A stretch of DNA of 64,000 nt from Myxocyprinus asiaticus. Lineage: Eukaryota; Chordata; Actinopteri; Cypriniformes; Catostomidae. The notes under the pieces are model-generated. The model was not told the DNA's origin, ran no database searches, and worked only from the letters and a program-made list of their open reading frames with translations. Both the position numbers and the translations under genes were made by a program. Where the stretch lies: positions 14,415,001-14,479,000 of the forward strand of contig NC_059346.1 of assembly GCF_019703515.2 (NCBI RefSeq), written 5' to 3'. Positions within the stretch are counted from its first letter, which is position 1. Each line of letters begins with the position of its first letter. Positions 34,975 through 46,175 of the stretch are shown piece by piece.

Positions 34975-36920
34975 ATATATATATTCAATTATTCGATTTG
35001 GCGCCATCCTCAGGTATAAGCACTTTATGTTATGCTTTCTCTGATTCAGAGCATTGTTTACTGCCTTTTCATTCAACACTGAACAATCATTTCGGAAAGC
35101 TGATTTCAATGGAATCGCGAAAGAGAGGCTATCGAAACTTCAAAAAGTGGTTGACTTTTACAACAAAGTGAAGGAGATGTTCATTCTTAAGGAGACATGC
35201 ATGGATTTTGTGTTCCAGTAAAGGTAAGTAAATATATTTATTACAATTCTGTGTTATTGATACAAAGTCATAGATACTAGGTCATTGTTTCTGGTTAGTC
35301 TGAGGCTATGGAGTGGTGATCTGGCAATCATGTTTTTCTTGTGTTATTCTCTATCTGTTTTATAGTTCTAATGTTTGGGCGCAATGTCCGTTTAAAAAAA
35401 TAATAATAAGGATGTAGTCTGCCATGTCTACTATACATTTGCCTTGTGCGTTCAGGTTAAGATTGTTGTCTTTGGTGGTCAGATTAGTTCATTGCTGCTG
35501 TCCATTCCAGTGGTTCTGAACTGTGGGAAGAGTGACGTGTGAGGCCTATGATGTCAAAACATACAGCCTGCTAGTAACTGGCAATCTTTTTTATTTTTTT
35601 TCTGTATGTCAAAACAAGCCATTCTGGCACTATGGTTCATTGGATGATTTAATGGACATAAACATGCTTGGCCCAATATATGACAATCCTTAATTTGTGT
35701 GATATGAGCAATATTACTGAATTTAAAACAATTTGGTCATGAAGCTCGCCACTGTGACATAATTGTTGCCATTGACTGGTGGGTTCTACGGCAACAATTT
35801 ATGTCTATAACATTTCCACGACATTACACTCACCAGTATAATGTGTTTTGTGCACAGCGTTTAGTAATGTGTATTAAAAATCTTTGATGCTTGCCCAGTC
35901 TCAAAGCTCATGGCACATGCCTGATATATATAATATAGATGCAATATAATAAATGCAATTTCAAGACATATTTATTGATGGAATGCATGGATTTATACAT
36001 TTTTAAAAAGCTAAAATGTGACCAAAATGATGGGAGGTAAAAAAGAATGATAAATAACATTTGCATAGGCAACATCTAGGCAACATCTGTGGTATCCACT
36101 AGTTTAGTAGTATTTTAGTTCAGATAATATAATCTTTTATTATGTTTGATTATATAGTGCATTATATTTTATCTTTAGATTTAATATTGGGTCCAGTATT
36201 ATATTATGATGTGTAGTGTGAGATGTGCTATGTAGTGTGATGCTGTGTTGTGTTGTGCTGCTGTGCTGAGCTGTGTAGTGCGTTTCCATGCCCCACTGGC
36301 GAGGGCCAAGCTCGGCTCGTCACGCTCTGCTTGTCTGTGTGCACAGGCTCCTGATCTCTGATAACCCAGATGTATGCGTATTCAAATGGGAGCAGCTCCA
36401 GGCTTCCCCTTGCAAATAAGGGGCCATCCGCACGTATTGTCACACAAATTAAAAACGGACGTTTGTCTGGCGGATAAGAGTCTGCCAGAGGTGTGTGCAT
36501 GTCTGCGTGAGAGAAAATGAGAGAGGGAGAGTGAGAAAGGTGTGGACACACTCCAGTAGGGAGTCTTTGATGTGCACGCCCGTTCTCCTCCTCCACTGAA
36601 CCTTGCTACTTCCACTTCTTCCTGCTGCTGTCATCTCCGTCCCTTTGGGATAAAGGAGGGAAAAAAAGACAGAAAGTGATTTTCTCCACACCGCCACCTG
36701 CATTTGAGAGCCTTGAGATATCTGTTTTTTTTCTCTCTCTCTTTCTGAATAAATCTTCAGCCGTATAAGCCAGTTTGATCCTTCCCAATAATAAAAGTAT
36801 TGCTGGCCAGTCTCTGTGAAAATGGGTTCAGCACATATCTAATTCACTTTAATTAACAGCGCATTCAGAGGTCTGAATACACGCCTCGTGAACACACTCC
36901 TGTGTGTGAGCAAAAACACG

Positions 36921-36959
<39 letters not shown>

Positions 36960-38262
36960 TGGCTTGTCCTCTTTGGTCAGGTCTCTTGGACTGTTCTGTC
37001 AGTTCATATGACATTCGGCAGTGAATTTGATCTACACGTATGTCTAAATAAGGAGGCTGGGCTGTCCTGCAGACAGAGTTTTAAGTCCACTGTCTATCTA
37101 TTCATCTATCTCTTGTTTTCTTTTCCCTACCCTCAGATAATTCTGAAATCTCCCACAATCCCACAAGCTTGCCCCTCCCTTTATGTGGCTGGTATCTGTG
37201 TGTTTCCAGCTGTGTGTTAGTGGAAAATCTCTAAAGCTGGCTACAGTATAGTGGACAGAACCAACTGGACGCTAGCAAGACGTGTCATAGAGATTAGACT
37301 AGGCAGCACAGGCATATTTCATTATGAAATGCCCATTCGTCTCTTATTGAATGATGATGGTGGCAGTTCATCCAATGTGTACAGCATATAAATGCACTAC
37401 CTGTTACTGTCATTTTAGAATACTGTATCCATTCTTCACTCTAGCCATTGACTCCCTGCATGATTTGAATGTTTTCTCACCCCTGTTCAGGGGGGTTATT
37501 TCCCTTGAACAGTTTTTGTGGAGCGTTGTATTGAGATTGGAGAATTACATTAACATTAGCTGCCAAAAGTTTGTTGTCTCAGCACTAAATCAGTGGTGAA
37601 TATTTTAATGACAAACTCTGCACTACCTAGAGGGTCACTGGTGTCTTCTGTTTGGCATCACACATAAAGCACTTTTCAACTACTGGGCTGAACGAGCATG
37701 GTTTTGAGCCCGGTGAGTAAAGGTTCCATTAGCATTACTACTTGAGCGTGGTTCTGTACGATACGATTTCAAAGCATCCCTGGCCTGGATTTTTTAGCAG
37801 TAGCTAACTGTACTCAGGACAGCTGGTTTTGTGACATGGCAACTCATGAGTGGTGACTTCCTAAGTCATTCCATTATAATCCTGATTTCACCGTACCACA
37901 GTGGAAAAAGAAACTGATCAAAACTAGCCCAGATCAGAACGGAACGGCATGGCTTGGCCCGATGACGGAAAAGCAGCTCAGCCTCAGATTGATTCAGTGA
38001 CCGTCTAATGCATATTGCGTATTGACTAAAATCAAGCTCTGGTCAGATTGGCTGGCTTCTGGGAGTCAGGTGCACAAGTTATAACTGGGTAGCTACATTG
38101 AGCGCTTTTGAGGAAAAATACAATTGCCAGTTCTACCAATTTTTGTGACATAAAATCTTTGATATTCACTTATTCAGAGTTTTGTTTTAGACATTTTGTA
38201 ACAAGTAAACTAGATACTGTTTTCACAGGCATAAATGAACATTTCACTTTGTTTTGTTGTTT
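34231..38262. other. Largely unique region
   Basis: No gene recognised. (GT)n at 34939-34972 and (CA)n at 36920-36957. A hairpin with 10-bp arms (aattgttgcc / ggcaacaatt) is at 35761-35799. About 36280-36500 is non-repetitive and GC-balanced (cttgcaaataaggggccatc), a candidate conserved non-coding block. 37690-38010 looks like a worn dispersed repeat but lacks defined ends. Confidence 0.35.
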
Positions 38263-38267
38263 CTGAG
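38263..38267. other. Target-site duplication, left (CTGAG)
   Basis: CTGAG immediately precedes the left LTR and recurs at 42694-42698 immediately after the right LTR. Confidence 0.8.
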
Positions 38268-38587
38268 TGTAGCAAAGGTTCTATTTTGGATCAAAGGAGG
38301 AAGCGGGAGATGGGTGAAAGTAAGTCACTTTTAATCGCAACACTTTTCAGTGTACACAAACTTTGCTTTTCAGCATAATAAAATAAACACACAAAGATAT
38401 GCTTTTCAGCAGTCACTTTCACACAGACTCGGCTTTGTCCTCTCTCTCTGGACTGGGCCGTCTTTTATCTCCCCCGACTCTCACTGTGAAAATAGAAACA
38501 GTAATTAATCACAATTGATTTCAGGTGGATGTCCTAACTGCTTTCTCTCTCCCCAGATGGGCGCTCGACCACGCCCTCACCTCCACA
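38268..38587 (-). repeat. LTR, left copy (3' LTR in element sense)
   Basis: 320 bp, begins TGTAGCAAAGGTTC and ends ACCTCCACA on the plus strand. Shares long blocks with 42351-42693 such as 'aacacttttcagtgtacaca' and 'ctctctctggactgggcc'. Confidence 0.88.
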
Positions 38588-38599
38588 TACACCCACCGC

Positions 38600-39825
38600 C
38601 CGACTCAGGCCGGGGGAACCATCCGGACTGCCCACTCCTTTTCTGGAGAGGAAGTCTGCAACAGCCATCTGTGCCCCTGGTCTCTGGACCACCTTGAATT
38701 TAAATGGCTTGAGTGTCAGACACCAACGGGTGATCCGGGCATTGGCATCCTTCATGTAGTGGAGCCATTGGAGTGGGGCTTGGTCCAAACAGAGGGTGAA
38801 TGCTCATCCCAACAGATAGTAGCAGAGAGTGAGGACCACCCACTTGATGACCAAACACTTCTTCTCTATGGTGCTCTACTTCGTCTCTCTCATAAAGAGC
38901 TTTCGACTAATGTACATCACCAGGTGCTCCTCCCCCTCCACCAATTGGGACAGAACAGCACTCAGCCCCCTGTCCAATCTGCAAAACAAAAGGGAGAAAG
39001 AAATCAGGGGAATGCAGAAGCGGCCCACCACAAAGTGCAGCTTTTACCTGTGTGAAAGCCCGTTGGCACGGCTCCGTCCACTGGACCATGTCTGGAGCTC
39101 CCTTTTTAGTGAGATCAGTCAGTGGGCTGGTGACGTCCGAATAATTAGGCACAAACCTTCGATAATAGCCAGCCAGCCCCAAAGAACTATCTCACCTCCT
39201 TTTTGGTCACTATGGTTTTATCAATTTGGGATCGCATCTGCCCATGCCCCAAGTGGAACCCCAGATGCCGTACCTCCACCTGTCCAATTGCATTTGCCGT
39301 GAGTCCCGCTCGTCGCAGCGACCTCAGAATGGCCCCCAGATGCTGCATGTGTCACTGCCAATCATTACTGTAAATAATGATATCATCCAAATAAGCAGCG
39401 GCACACGCAGCGTGTGGTCTGAGGACTCTGTCCATAAGATGCTGAAATGTAGCAAACCATACAGAAGGGCCACAAATTGGTGTAATCCAAATGGTGTGGA
39501 GAAGGCCATTTTCTCACGTGATATCGGCATTAAGGGGATCTGCCAATAACCTTTTGTTAAACCAAGTGTCGAGTAAAAGCGAGCCGTGCCCAACCGATCG
39601 AGCAGTTCGTCAATATGAAGCATTGGATATGTGTCAAATTTCGACACTGTGTTGACTTTTCTATAATCCACACAGAATCAAACTGAGCCATTGCTCTTAG
39701 GTACCCGAACCACCCGGCTGGCCCAATCACTGTGGGATTCTTCTATTACTCCCATATCAAGTATGGCCTTTAATTCTTCCCGTACTACCTGTTCCTTGTG
39801 TTTGGGTAAGCAGTACATTCTAACT
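38600..39825 (-). pseudogene. Reverse transcriptase and RNase H of the Gypsy element, broken
   Basis: RT copies element RNA into DNA, and RNase H removes the RNA strand. Reading the minus strand, RT starts with EELKAILDMGVIEE near 39780. It hits an in-frame TGA at 39678-39680, then gives VDYRKVNTVSKFD and KGYWQIPL in a frame open from 39671 to 39324. A frameshift near 39450 moves the catalytic YLDD (39382-39393) into another frame. The thumb/tether segment GLAGYYRRFVPNYSDVTSPL is in 39182-38907. RNase H is eroded at its first catalytic region but its end (DQAPLQWLHYMKDANARITR, then VADFLSRKG) is clear near 38790-38620. It is the last coding domain before the 3' LTR, with no integrase after it. 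Confidence 0.85.
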
Positions 39826-41020
39826 ACATACCACTACCCCGGGGGTTGTCTCAATGTGGTGTTCTATGAGGTTAGTGTGGGCGGGGAGAGGCAAGAACAC
39901 ATCAGAGAAATGTTTTTGCAATCTGGCAACCTCCATACGTTGTGACGGCAATAGATGGTCTCCACAAGGGACCGGAGTGAACTGATTGGCTTTTAGACTC
40001 ACCTCTGGACCGAGCTTCTCCTTCTCCAGAACTACCGTCACCAAGGATACGGGGACCACCTCTCTCCATGGTTTTAGTAGGTTGAGGTGGTAAATTTGAT
40101 GAGCCCCACCCCTATCCATACACACTACCTCATAGTTGACTTCCCCAACTCGGCATGTGACCTCAAAGGGCCCTTGCCACTTTACGAGTAATTTCAAGCT
40201 CGATGTGGGCAGCAATACAAGTACTTTATCTCCCTGTGAAAACTCCTGTAGCCGAGCTCCCCTGTTATACAGTCGGGACTGACATTCTTGAGCCTGTAGT
40301 AAATTATCCTGTGATACACACCCCAGTGTGTGGAGTTTTGCTCTCAGGTCAAGAAGGTATTGAATTTCATTTTTGCTTTGTGAAGGTCCCTCCTTTTCCT
40401 TCGTGATGTCTAAAACGCAACGGGGCTTACGCCCATATAATAATTAAAATGGGGAAAACCCTGTGGAGGCTTGCGGGACCTCTCGCACAGCAAATAACAG
40501 GGGTTCAAGCCACTTATCCCAATTACGAGCATCTTCGTGCACGAACTTATGAATAATATTTTTAAAGGTTTTATTAAATCGTTCGACCAAGCCTTCCATT
40601 TGTGGATGGTACACACTTGTCCAAATCGATTTAATACCTAATAATTTGTACAGCTCGCATAGTGTACATGACATGAAAATAGTGCCCTGATCAGTGAGGA
40701 TTTCTTTTGGAATCCCTACTCGGGAGATTATACTGAAGAGTGCCTCCACATCACTACATGCTGAGATGTTGCGAAGCGGCACTGCTTCCGGGTATTGCGT
40801 TGCGTAGTCCACCAGAACCAACACAAAGCGATTCCTGCATGCTGACCATTCTAATGGCCCGATGAGGTCCATGCCAACTCTGTCAAAGGGAATCTCGATC
40901 AATGGAAGAGGCCGCAATGGAGCTTTTGGAGTGGCCGGCAGATTCACCAGCTGACATTCGCAGCATGTCGCACACCACCGGCTAACATCCCCACGAATGC
41001 CCGGCCAATAGAAACGGGCC
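39826..41020 (-). pseudogene. Integrase of the Gypsy element plus linker to RT, one stop
   Basis: Integrase inserts the DNA copy into the host chromosome. One minus-strand frame runs from about 41020 to 39820, interrupted only by a TAA at 40444-40446. It opens with the second half of the zinc-binding domain (RWCATCCECQLVN). Then come the catalytic residues: Asp in GMDLIGP, Asp in ILTDQGT and Glu in GLVERFN, the last two separated by 35 residues as in the family. After the stop the C-terminal domain LLVKWQGPFEV and the IYHLNLLKPWR motif are intact. The frame then continues directly into the segment that precedes RT (EHHIETTPGVVV). That continuity shows the integrase-before-RT order is not a rearrangement of unrelated pieces. 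The His half of the zinc finger is missing; a TGA lies just upstream. Confidence 0.87.
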
Positions 41021-41039
41021 CTTTTAACAATTCAGAAAA

Positions 41040-41264
41040 CACCAGCCAAATAGTCCCCAAAATTAGTGGATGAGTGAGGCGGGAACTAACCACATCCTCA
41101 ATGTTATGCTTTTGACCCCAAAATAGAATTGTGACGGTCACTGCAGGATCATCGTAAATATCCCCGTACACACACCTCACCTTCACCCGATTATTTGTAT
41201 TCAATGCCCCATTTTGAACCAAGCATTGATGAATAGATGTTTGGTTACAACCTGAACACGCCAA
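41040..41264 (-). pseudogene. Aspartic protease region of the Gypsy element
   Basis: The retroviral-type protease cuts the polyprotein. The frame reads ACSGCNQTSIHQ where the active-site motif would be expected, so the catalytic Asp appears replaced by Cys (41256-41258). It continues through VRCVYGDIYDD to PLILGTIW, which matches the usual end of the domain. It then runs within a few codons into the integrase zinc-finger region in a shifted frame. Much of the normal protease-integrase connector therefore seems deleted. Confidence 0.65.
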
Positions 41265-41491
41265 GGCTTGGTATGTACCCCCCTAATACTCACAGGTATT
41301 TCGTACATCGGGGGTGGCCTGTGGAGTGTCGGGGACCAACGTTCCCACCTCCATCACTGGGCACTCTTCACGGACACGGCTCCCCACAACTCCAACAGAC
41401 CTGCCCGAACCTCACACCAATACTAGTAGTGGCAGCTTCCCCCACCTGAGAGGAAGAATGGGTAGAGCAGGGGGAGAGAGAAACAGGAGGT

Positions 41492-42308
41492 TTAATACAC
41501 CCCCGAGGCCTGGGCACCATTTCTGGGGGGGCGGGATAGGTCGGAAGGAAGGAGGGGAAGGGGCGGGGGAGGGGGAGGGATTACAGAGAGAGAGAGAGAG
41601 CGGGGCACGCCGTCCCCCGGGTATGCCACTAAATGGTCCTCCGCCAACTGTACTGCTTCATCCAGCGACACCGGCAGTGGCACTGGACCCACTCCGGCAA
41701 TCCTTTCGGTAGTCGGGAGATTAATTGCTCCAGTACCATGAGATCGATGACATGCCCGACATGGCTGGGCTCCTCAACCAGCACACACCATCGGCAGGCG
41801 TCACGGAGCTGTTGAGCGAAGGCAAATGGGTGGCCGACTTCGCTTAGTGTCAGGGATCGGAACCGCTGGCGGTGCTCCTCTGGACTGTGGCTGACCTGCT
41901 GCAAGATGGCTTTCTTCAGCTCGAGGTACCTCAGGAGGTTGTCAACCGGGAGCTGTTGGGCCTCCCCGGTCAGCAGCAGTAAGAGGTGGACTGCCCATTG
42001 CACCCGCGGCCATTCCAGAGCTTGGGCCGTGTGCTCGAAGAGCTCCAGAAAGGCCATCTTCGCAAGCAATGCATGGGGGTTCGCTGCTGCCGGGGTCAAG
42101 GCTTGTGCCCCCACCTGAGACACCAAGCTCCGCAATGCACGTTGGTCCTCCTCTTGGCCTCAAAGGAGCGCCTCGAAGGAGCGCCTTAAAGAAGCACCCC
42201 GAAGCGCTGTTGCTGCTCCGCCCGCAGATCCATGAGGGCCTGGTGTTGAGCCTGGTGGATGCTGGCGAGGGATCGGAACACTTCCTCCAGTGGCGAAGAT
42301 GACTCCAT
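41492..42308 (-). pseudogene. Gag of the Gypsy element, broken
   Basis: Gag packages element RNA. An ATG at 42306-42308 (MESSSPLEEVFRSL) lies about 40 bp inside the 5' LTR, but the frame stops after 40 codons at 42186-42188. A second frame, 42135-41629, carries the capsid-like helical domain (LLTGEAQQLPV, YLELKKAILQQ, EEHRQRFRSLTLSE) resembling the SCAN/gag-capsid fold. A third frame, 41692-41492, takes over after a shift (SLDEAVQLAEDHLVAYPG) and ends in a proline stretch. A zinc knuckle is not clear. Confidence 0.75.
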
Positions 42309-42331
42309 AGCAGCTTACTCTTCCTCCTCGT

Positions 42332-42350
42332 CCTTGGGTTTCAGCACCTG
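42332..42350 (-). other. Candidate primer-binding site
   Basis: The first bases inside the 5' LTR on the minus strand read CAGGTGCTGAAACCCAAG, the position and style (GGTGCxGAAACCC) of a tRNA primer-binding site. I do not assign the tRNA. Confidence 0.45.
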
Positions 42351-42693
42351 TGTAGCAAAGGTTCATATTTGGATCAAAGGAGGAAGCGGGAGCCGGGTGA
42401 ACAATCCAAAGTAAGTCACTTTTATTTGCAACACTTTTCAGTGTACACAAACCTTGCTTTTCTAAACACACAAAGATATGCTTTTCAACAGTCACTTTAG
42501 TGATTTGCTTTTCAGCAGTCACTTTCACACTGATTCGGCTTCGTCCTCTCTCTCTGGACTGGGCCATCTTTTATCTCCCCTGACTCACACTGTGAACATA
42601 GAAAAGGTAATTAGTCACAATTCATCTCAGGTGGATGTACTTACCGCTTTCTCTCTCCCCAGACGGGCGCTCGACCACGCCCTCACCTCCGCA
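42351..42693 (-). repeat. LTR, right copy (5' LTR in element sense)
   Basis: 343 bp, begins TGTAGCAAAGGTTC and ends ACCTCCGCA on the plus strand. It has a short internal duplication (cagtcacttt plus flanking bases) absent from the left LTR, accounting for most of the length difference. Confidence 0.88.
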
Positions 42694-42698
42694 CTGAG
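42694..42698. other. Target-site duplication, right (CTGAG)
   Basis: Identical to 38263-38267; a 5-bp duplication is usual for Gypsy integrases. Confidence 0.8.
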
Positions 42699-43695
42699 TT
42701 ATGTCTGTGAAATAATCTGTACTCTACTTTTGGGTGGACAAAAATTTCTACAGCATTATGCTAGTCTATTATTCTGGAATCATTCATTTTAGAATTTCCT
42801 GCACCTAAATGGCACATGAAACCACAACAGACCTTAATTGGTCACTTAACATGTCGGTCAGACAGGTTTAAAACCTCTAAATTATATGTAATTCCAACAT
42901 TTCTGTAAAAACTACTTACAAACCACAAGTAAAGACTTTAGTTGCCCACCCATATAGTTGGATGTCACATAGAATCTCTGAATGTCCTCACAATCATGTT
43001 GAACTCTGACACTGCAGTGGTTAGGATTCTCAATGGCTTGAAGCTAACAATGTGCATAACTGGAATTTTTGAGTCTACTGCAACTGTGTTTGTATTTAAA
43101 TTCTTTTTGTCAGAGATGGCAAACTGTCCTTTGCAAATTTCGGTGCAGGAATCTAGGAATTCTAGGAATCATTATAGCTGCTGTTGGGTACTGACTCATG
43201 TGAGGGCTCTTTTTTATGGTAATTATTTGGTTTCACCACTCAAAGAGTTCACTGAACTGTTCCTAATGGGAACTCCATTTTATCTGATCTGTTAAGGAAC
43301 TAGGCTTGTGCCACAGTTAAGTCTTTATGTTACTGTATGTTATTAGCCTTGATTTCTAGGTTATTTGTGTATATGGTGTAGTGACAATGAATTGATTTTA
43401 TTTGATATTTTATAAACAGGGTCCTGACCCTTTATGACCAATTAATTTCTATAACTTTTCCAAGACCTTTCCAGTCATTTGTGATTACTGGATATAGATT
43501 TTGAAAAAGCATTTTGATTCAGACCAGTTTGCTAATAAATCATTTAGAACGATTTGTAAACTGTTTAGACCAGTTTAAAAGAATGATCACTCCAAACCAC
43601 ATCACTTAATTGGACTTCACTAATTAGTTTTACACTAGACATGCTCTGCAAAAAATATGTTAAAGTTGAGCAAAAAAAACAAAAAAAACAAAAAA

Positions 43696-43734
<39 letters not shown>

Positions 43735-44207
43735 CTATAGATATTTCTGTGACTCGTAATATTTCTTAATAAAACCCTTGAAGGAGGAAGACTGTTTCAA
43801 TCAAATCATCTTTCTTTAGGCAACCAACTTAAAATGTAACAGAGACAGACACAGTCAGAATCAGGCTTGACATGAAGCACAAAACAATAGGATGACCATA
43901 TATCTGCCACTTCCTGGGACCACGACCCACCTCACCTCTCTGCCCGTGACCCCTCTCTGCACAAAGACCATAAAGACCATGAGGTCAGATTTATGAAAGC
44001 ACTTAATGGAGTTCCAAATGGGAGGAGCATGTCCATATAAACCTGCCAATCACAGCAAAAAGGTGTATAAACCACCACTGATCTCACATAGACAATTGTT
44101 CCAGCATCCCAACTCCACCTTTAATTTCCAACCTGGGCAGCATTTCCCAAAAGCATTGTAAGCCTAAGTAGATTGTAGAAACCATTGGTGCTGTAATATT
44201 CACTTAA
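42699..44207. other. Unclassified sequence
   Basis: No gene. Poly-A then (TA)n at 43674-43731. A TATA-like CATATAAACC at about 44034 has no recognisable transcription unit after it. Confidence 0.35.
43700..43731. repeat. (TA)n microsatellite
   Basis: About 32 bp following A-rich repeats. Confidence 0.95.
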
Positions 44208-44586
44208 TATACACTCACTGAGCACTTTATTAGGAACACTTTGGTCCTAATAAAATGCATGACATGGTCTTCTGCTGTAGTAGCCCATCTGCCTCAAGGT
44301 TCGACATTTTGTGCATTCTGCGATGCTATTCTGCTCACTACAATTTTACAGAGTTGTTATCTGTGTTACCGTAGCCTTTCTGTCAGCTCGAACTAGTCTG
44401 GCCATTCTCCGTTGACCTCTCTCATCAACAAGGCGTTTCCATCCGCAGAACTGCCGCTCACTGGATGTTTTTTGGTTTGGCACCATTCTGAGTAAACTCT
44501 AGAGACTGTTTTGCATGAAAATCCCAAGAGATCAACATGAATAAGTAGGTGTACAAGTGTTCCTAATAAAGTGTTTAGTGAGTATA
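44208..44586. mobile_element. TIR MITE with Tc1-style ends, complete
   Basis: The left end is tatacactcactgagcac followed by tttattaggaacac. The right end in reverse complement is tatactcactaaacac followed by the same tttattaggaacac. About 380 bp, non-coding, with TA at the borders. A widespread fish MITE. Confidence 0.8.
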
Positions 44587-45685
44587 ATTTTGTAAAAATG
44601 TTGCCTCAGTCATGTAATTTTCATGAGATCAGGCCGTTAATTATATAAGTAGTTAAATCTCATGTTCGAGCCCATTTCCAAACAGAAAGTCATATCTGTT
44701 TACTTGTATTGATAGTACATAAGCACACAGATATGTATGTATAATATAGCTAATGAGCATTTGTGTAATGGTTGTGTAAAAAAACTTAAGGCTTTTAATG
44801 GATTGAAAACTTCAAATTAATGTAGTGATATACTGATTGATTAAAGTAATCACAAATAATTGCATATATTAATATTTGTTCAGAAAAGCCTCCAAATGAA
44901 GATTATTCAAAGACATTACATTATTGTGGTGTTAATGTAAAGCATTGATGGTAGTTTCATGGTATTTTTTGAAGTACATTGCAGTACCATGTAAACAATG
45001 TGATGTTTTGGTACATGTGTACAATTTATACCATGGTATCAAAATTTCTGGGTATTACTATCTGATACCATTATTGTACCATGCTATCATCACATTACAT
45101 ACTTACTAGGGCATGATGAACTCCTCACTCAATCACTGGTAGTTTTGATAGCATTAGTAAAGCAGGCTTTATATATTGTATGTGCTGTGTGTGTTTTTAC
45201 TGTTGTTGTGGTCTTTGCAGGTCACAGCGGTGACGTTTCAACACTAATAGCATAAACACAAATAACCGATGAGGGTGTGCATGACATATAGCCATGCATC
45301 TCAAAACCCCTCTGCAATGTGTGTATGTGTGCTTATGGGAGTGCATAACAAGCTTGGCCCTCGGTGTGTATCGAGAGGCTCTCAGCAGAAATGTAGCAAC
45401 AGTGGTGATTTATCTTACACTAACCCCACAGAGTGGCACACAATACCGCCACCATCTACATGCTGTGTTTAATAATATTGGTGAAATACAGCAAATTGCC
45501 TTTAGGCAGCCTGAATATACCGCATGTAAACAACAATGCAAACATGCACATTTTTATTTCTCTATAATAAAAGAATGTATCTACAGAGATGTAAAAACAA
45601 TAAGCAAATGCTATTTGAACATTTGCAAACATTACAAATGCACTTTCCCAGTTAGCCTTAGCAACAGTTTAAATTGCATAAGATA
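44587..45685. other. Unclassified sequence
   Basis: 44930-45110 is full of 'gtaccat', 'accatggtat' and 'tggtac' motifs including the palindrome ATACCATGGTAT near 45030, probably a small palindromic MITE without clear ends. The rest shows nothing recognisable. Confidence 0.35.
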
Positions 45686-45967
45686 TTAAAGGGATAGTTT
45701 ACACAAAAATCAAAGATTCTTACATGATTTACTCACCCTAATGTTGTTCCAAACCCATTTTACTTATTTTATTTCCATGGCATACAAAAGTAGATGTTAG
45801 GCAGAATGTTAGGGACTGACAGCTTCGGTCTCCATTCACTTTTATTGAAAGAAAAAAAGCATTCTTCAAAATGTATCTTCTGGTGTTCTACGGAGGAAAT
45901 AAAGTCATTCATCTGAGGTTGAGTAAATGATGACAGAATTTACAGTTTTGGGTGAGCTAACCCTTTG
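45686..45967. mobile_element. TTAA-type MITE
   Basis: Starts TTAAAGGGATAGTTTACAC. The body has 'gatttactcaccctaatg' and 'aatgatgacagaattt'. The end GGGTGAGCTAACCCTTTG has lost the final TTAA. Confidence 0.8.
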
Positions 45968-46140
45968 TTTACAGAGAATATATCTTGAATTAAGTTTATT
46001 TTTCTCACCCCAATGGCAAAATATTTTTTCTTGTTTTAAGCAATGCGAAATATAGATAGATAGATAGATAGAAAACAAGTCCTATTAACTTTCATAATTT
46101 TGCTTCCTAAGAAAATGTATGTTGTTTAATGGATGTTTAC

Positions 46141-46175
<35 letters not shown>
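46141..46175. repeat. (ATT)n microsatellite
   Basis: About 35 bp of ATT units. Confidence 0.95.

Larger units (their letters stand above)
38268..42693 (-). mobile_element. Gypsy LTR retrotransposon with integrase before RT (Gmr1-type)
   Basis: A 4.43-kb element on the minus strand, bounded by two related LTRs (TG...CA) and a CTGAG target duplication. Going along the minus strand the recognisable domains are gag (42308-41492), aspartic protease (about 41264-41040), integrase with zinc-binding Cys pair and D,D(35)E core (41020-40200), reverse transcriptase with YLDD (about 39825-39190) and RNase H (about 39180-38600). Integrase upstream of RT is the copia-like order. Within Ty3/Gypsy it is known from the Gmr1 group of deuterostome elements. 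The sequence identity of the RT and integrase is Gypsy-like. Several stops and frameshifts make the copy inactive. LTR divergence (indels plus substitutions) indicates age. Confidence 0.85.

Noticed and set aside
38525..39055. A 176-codon plus-strand open frame
   Set aside because: Antisense shadow of the LTR and RNase H region of the Gypsy element.
41314..41712. A plus-strand Gly/Arg-rich open frame
   Set aside because: Antisense of the proline-rich end of gag.
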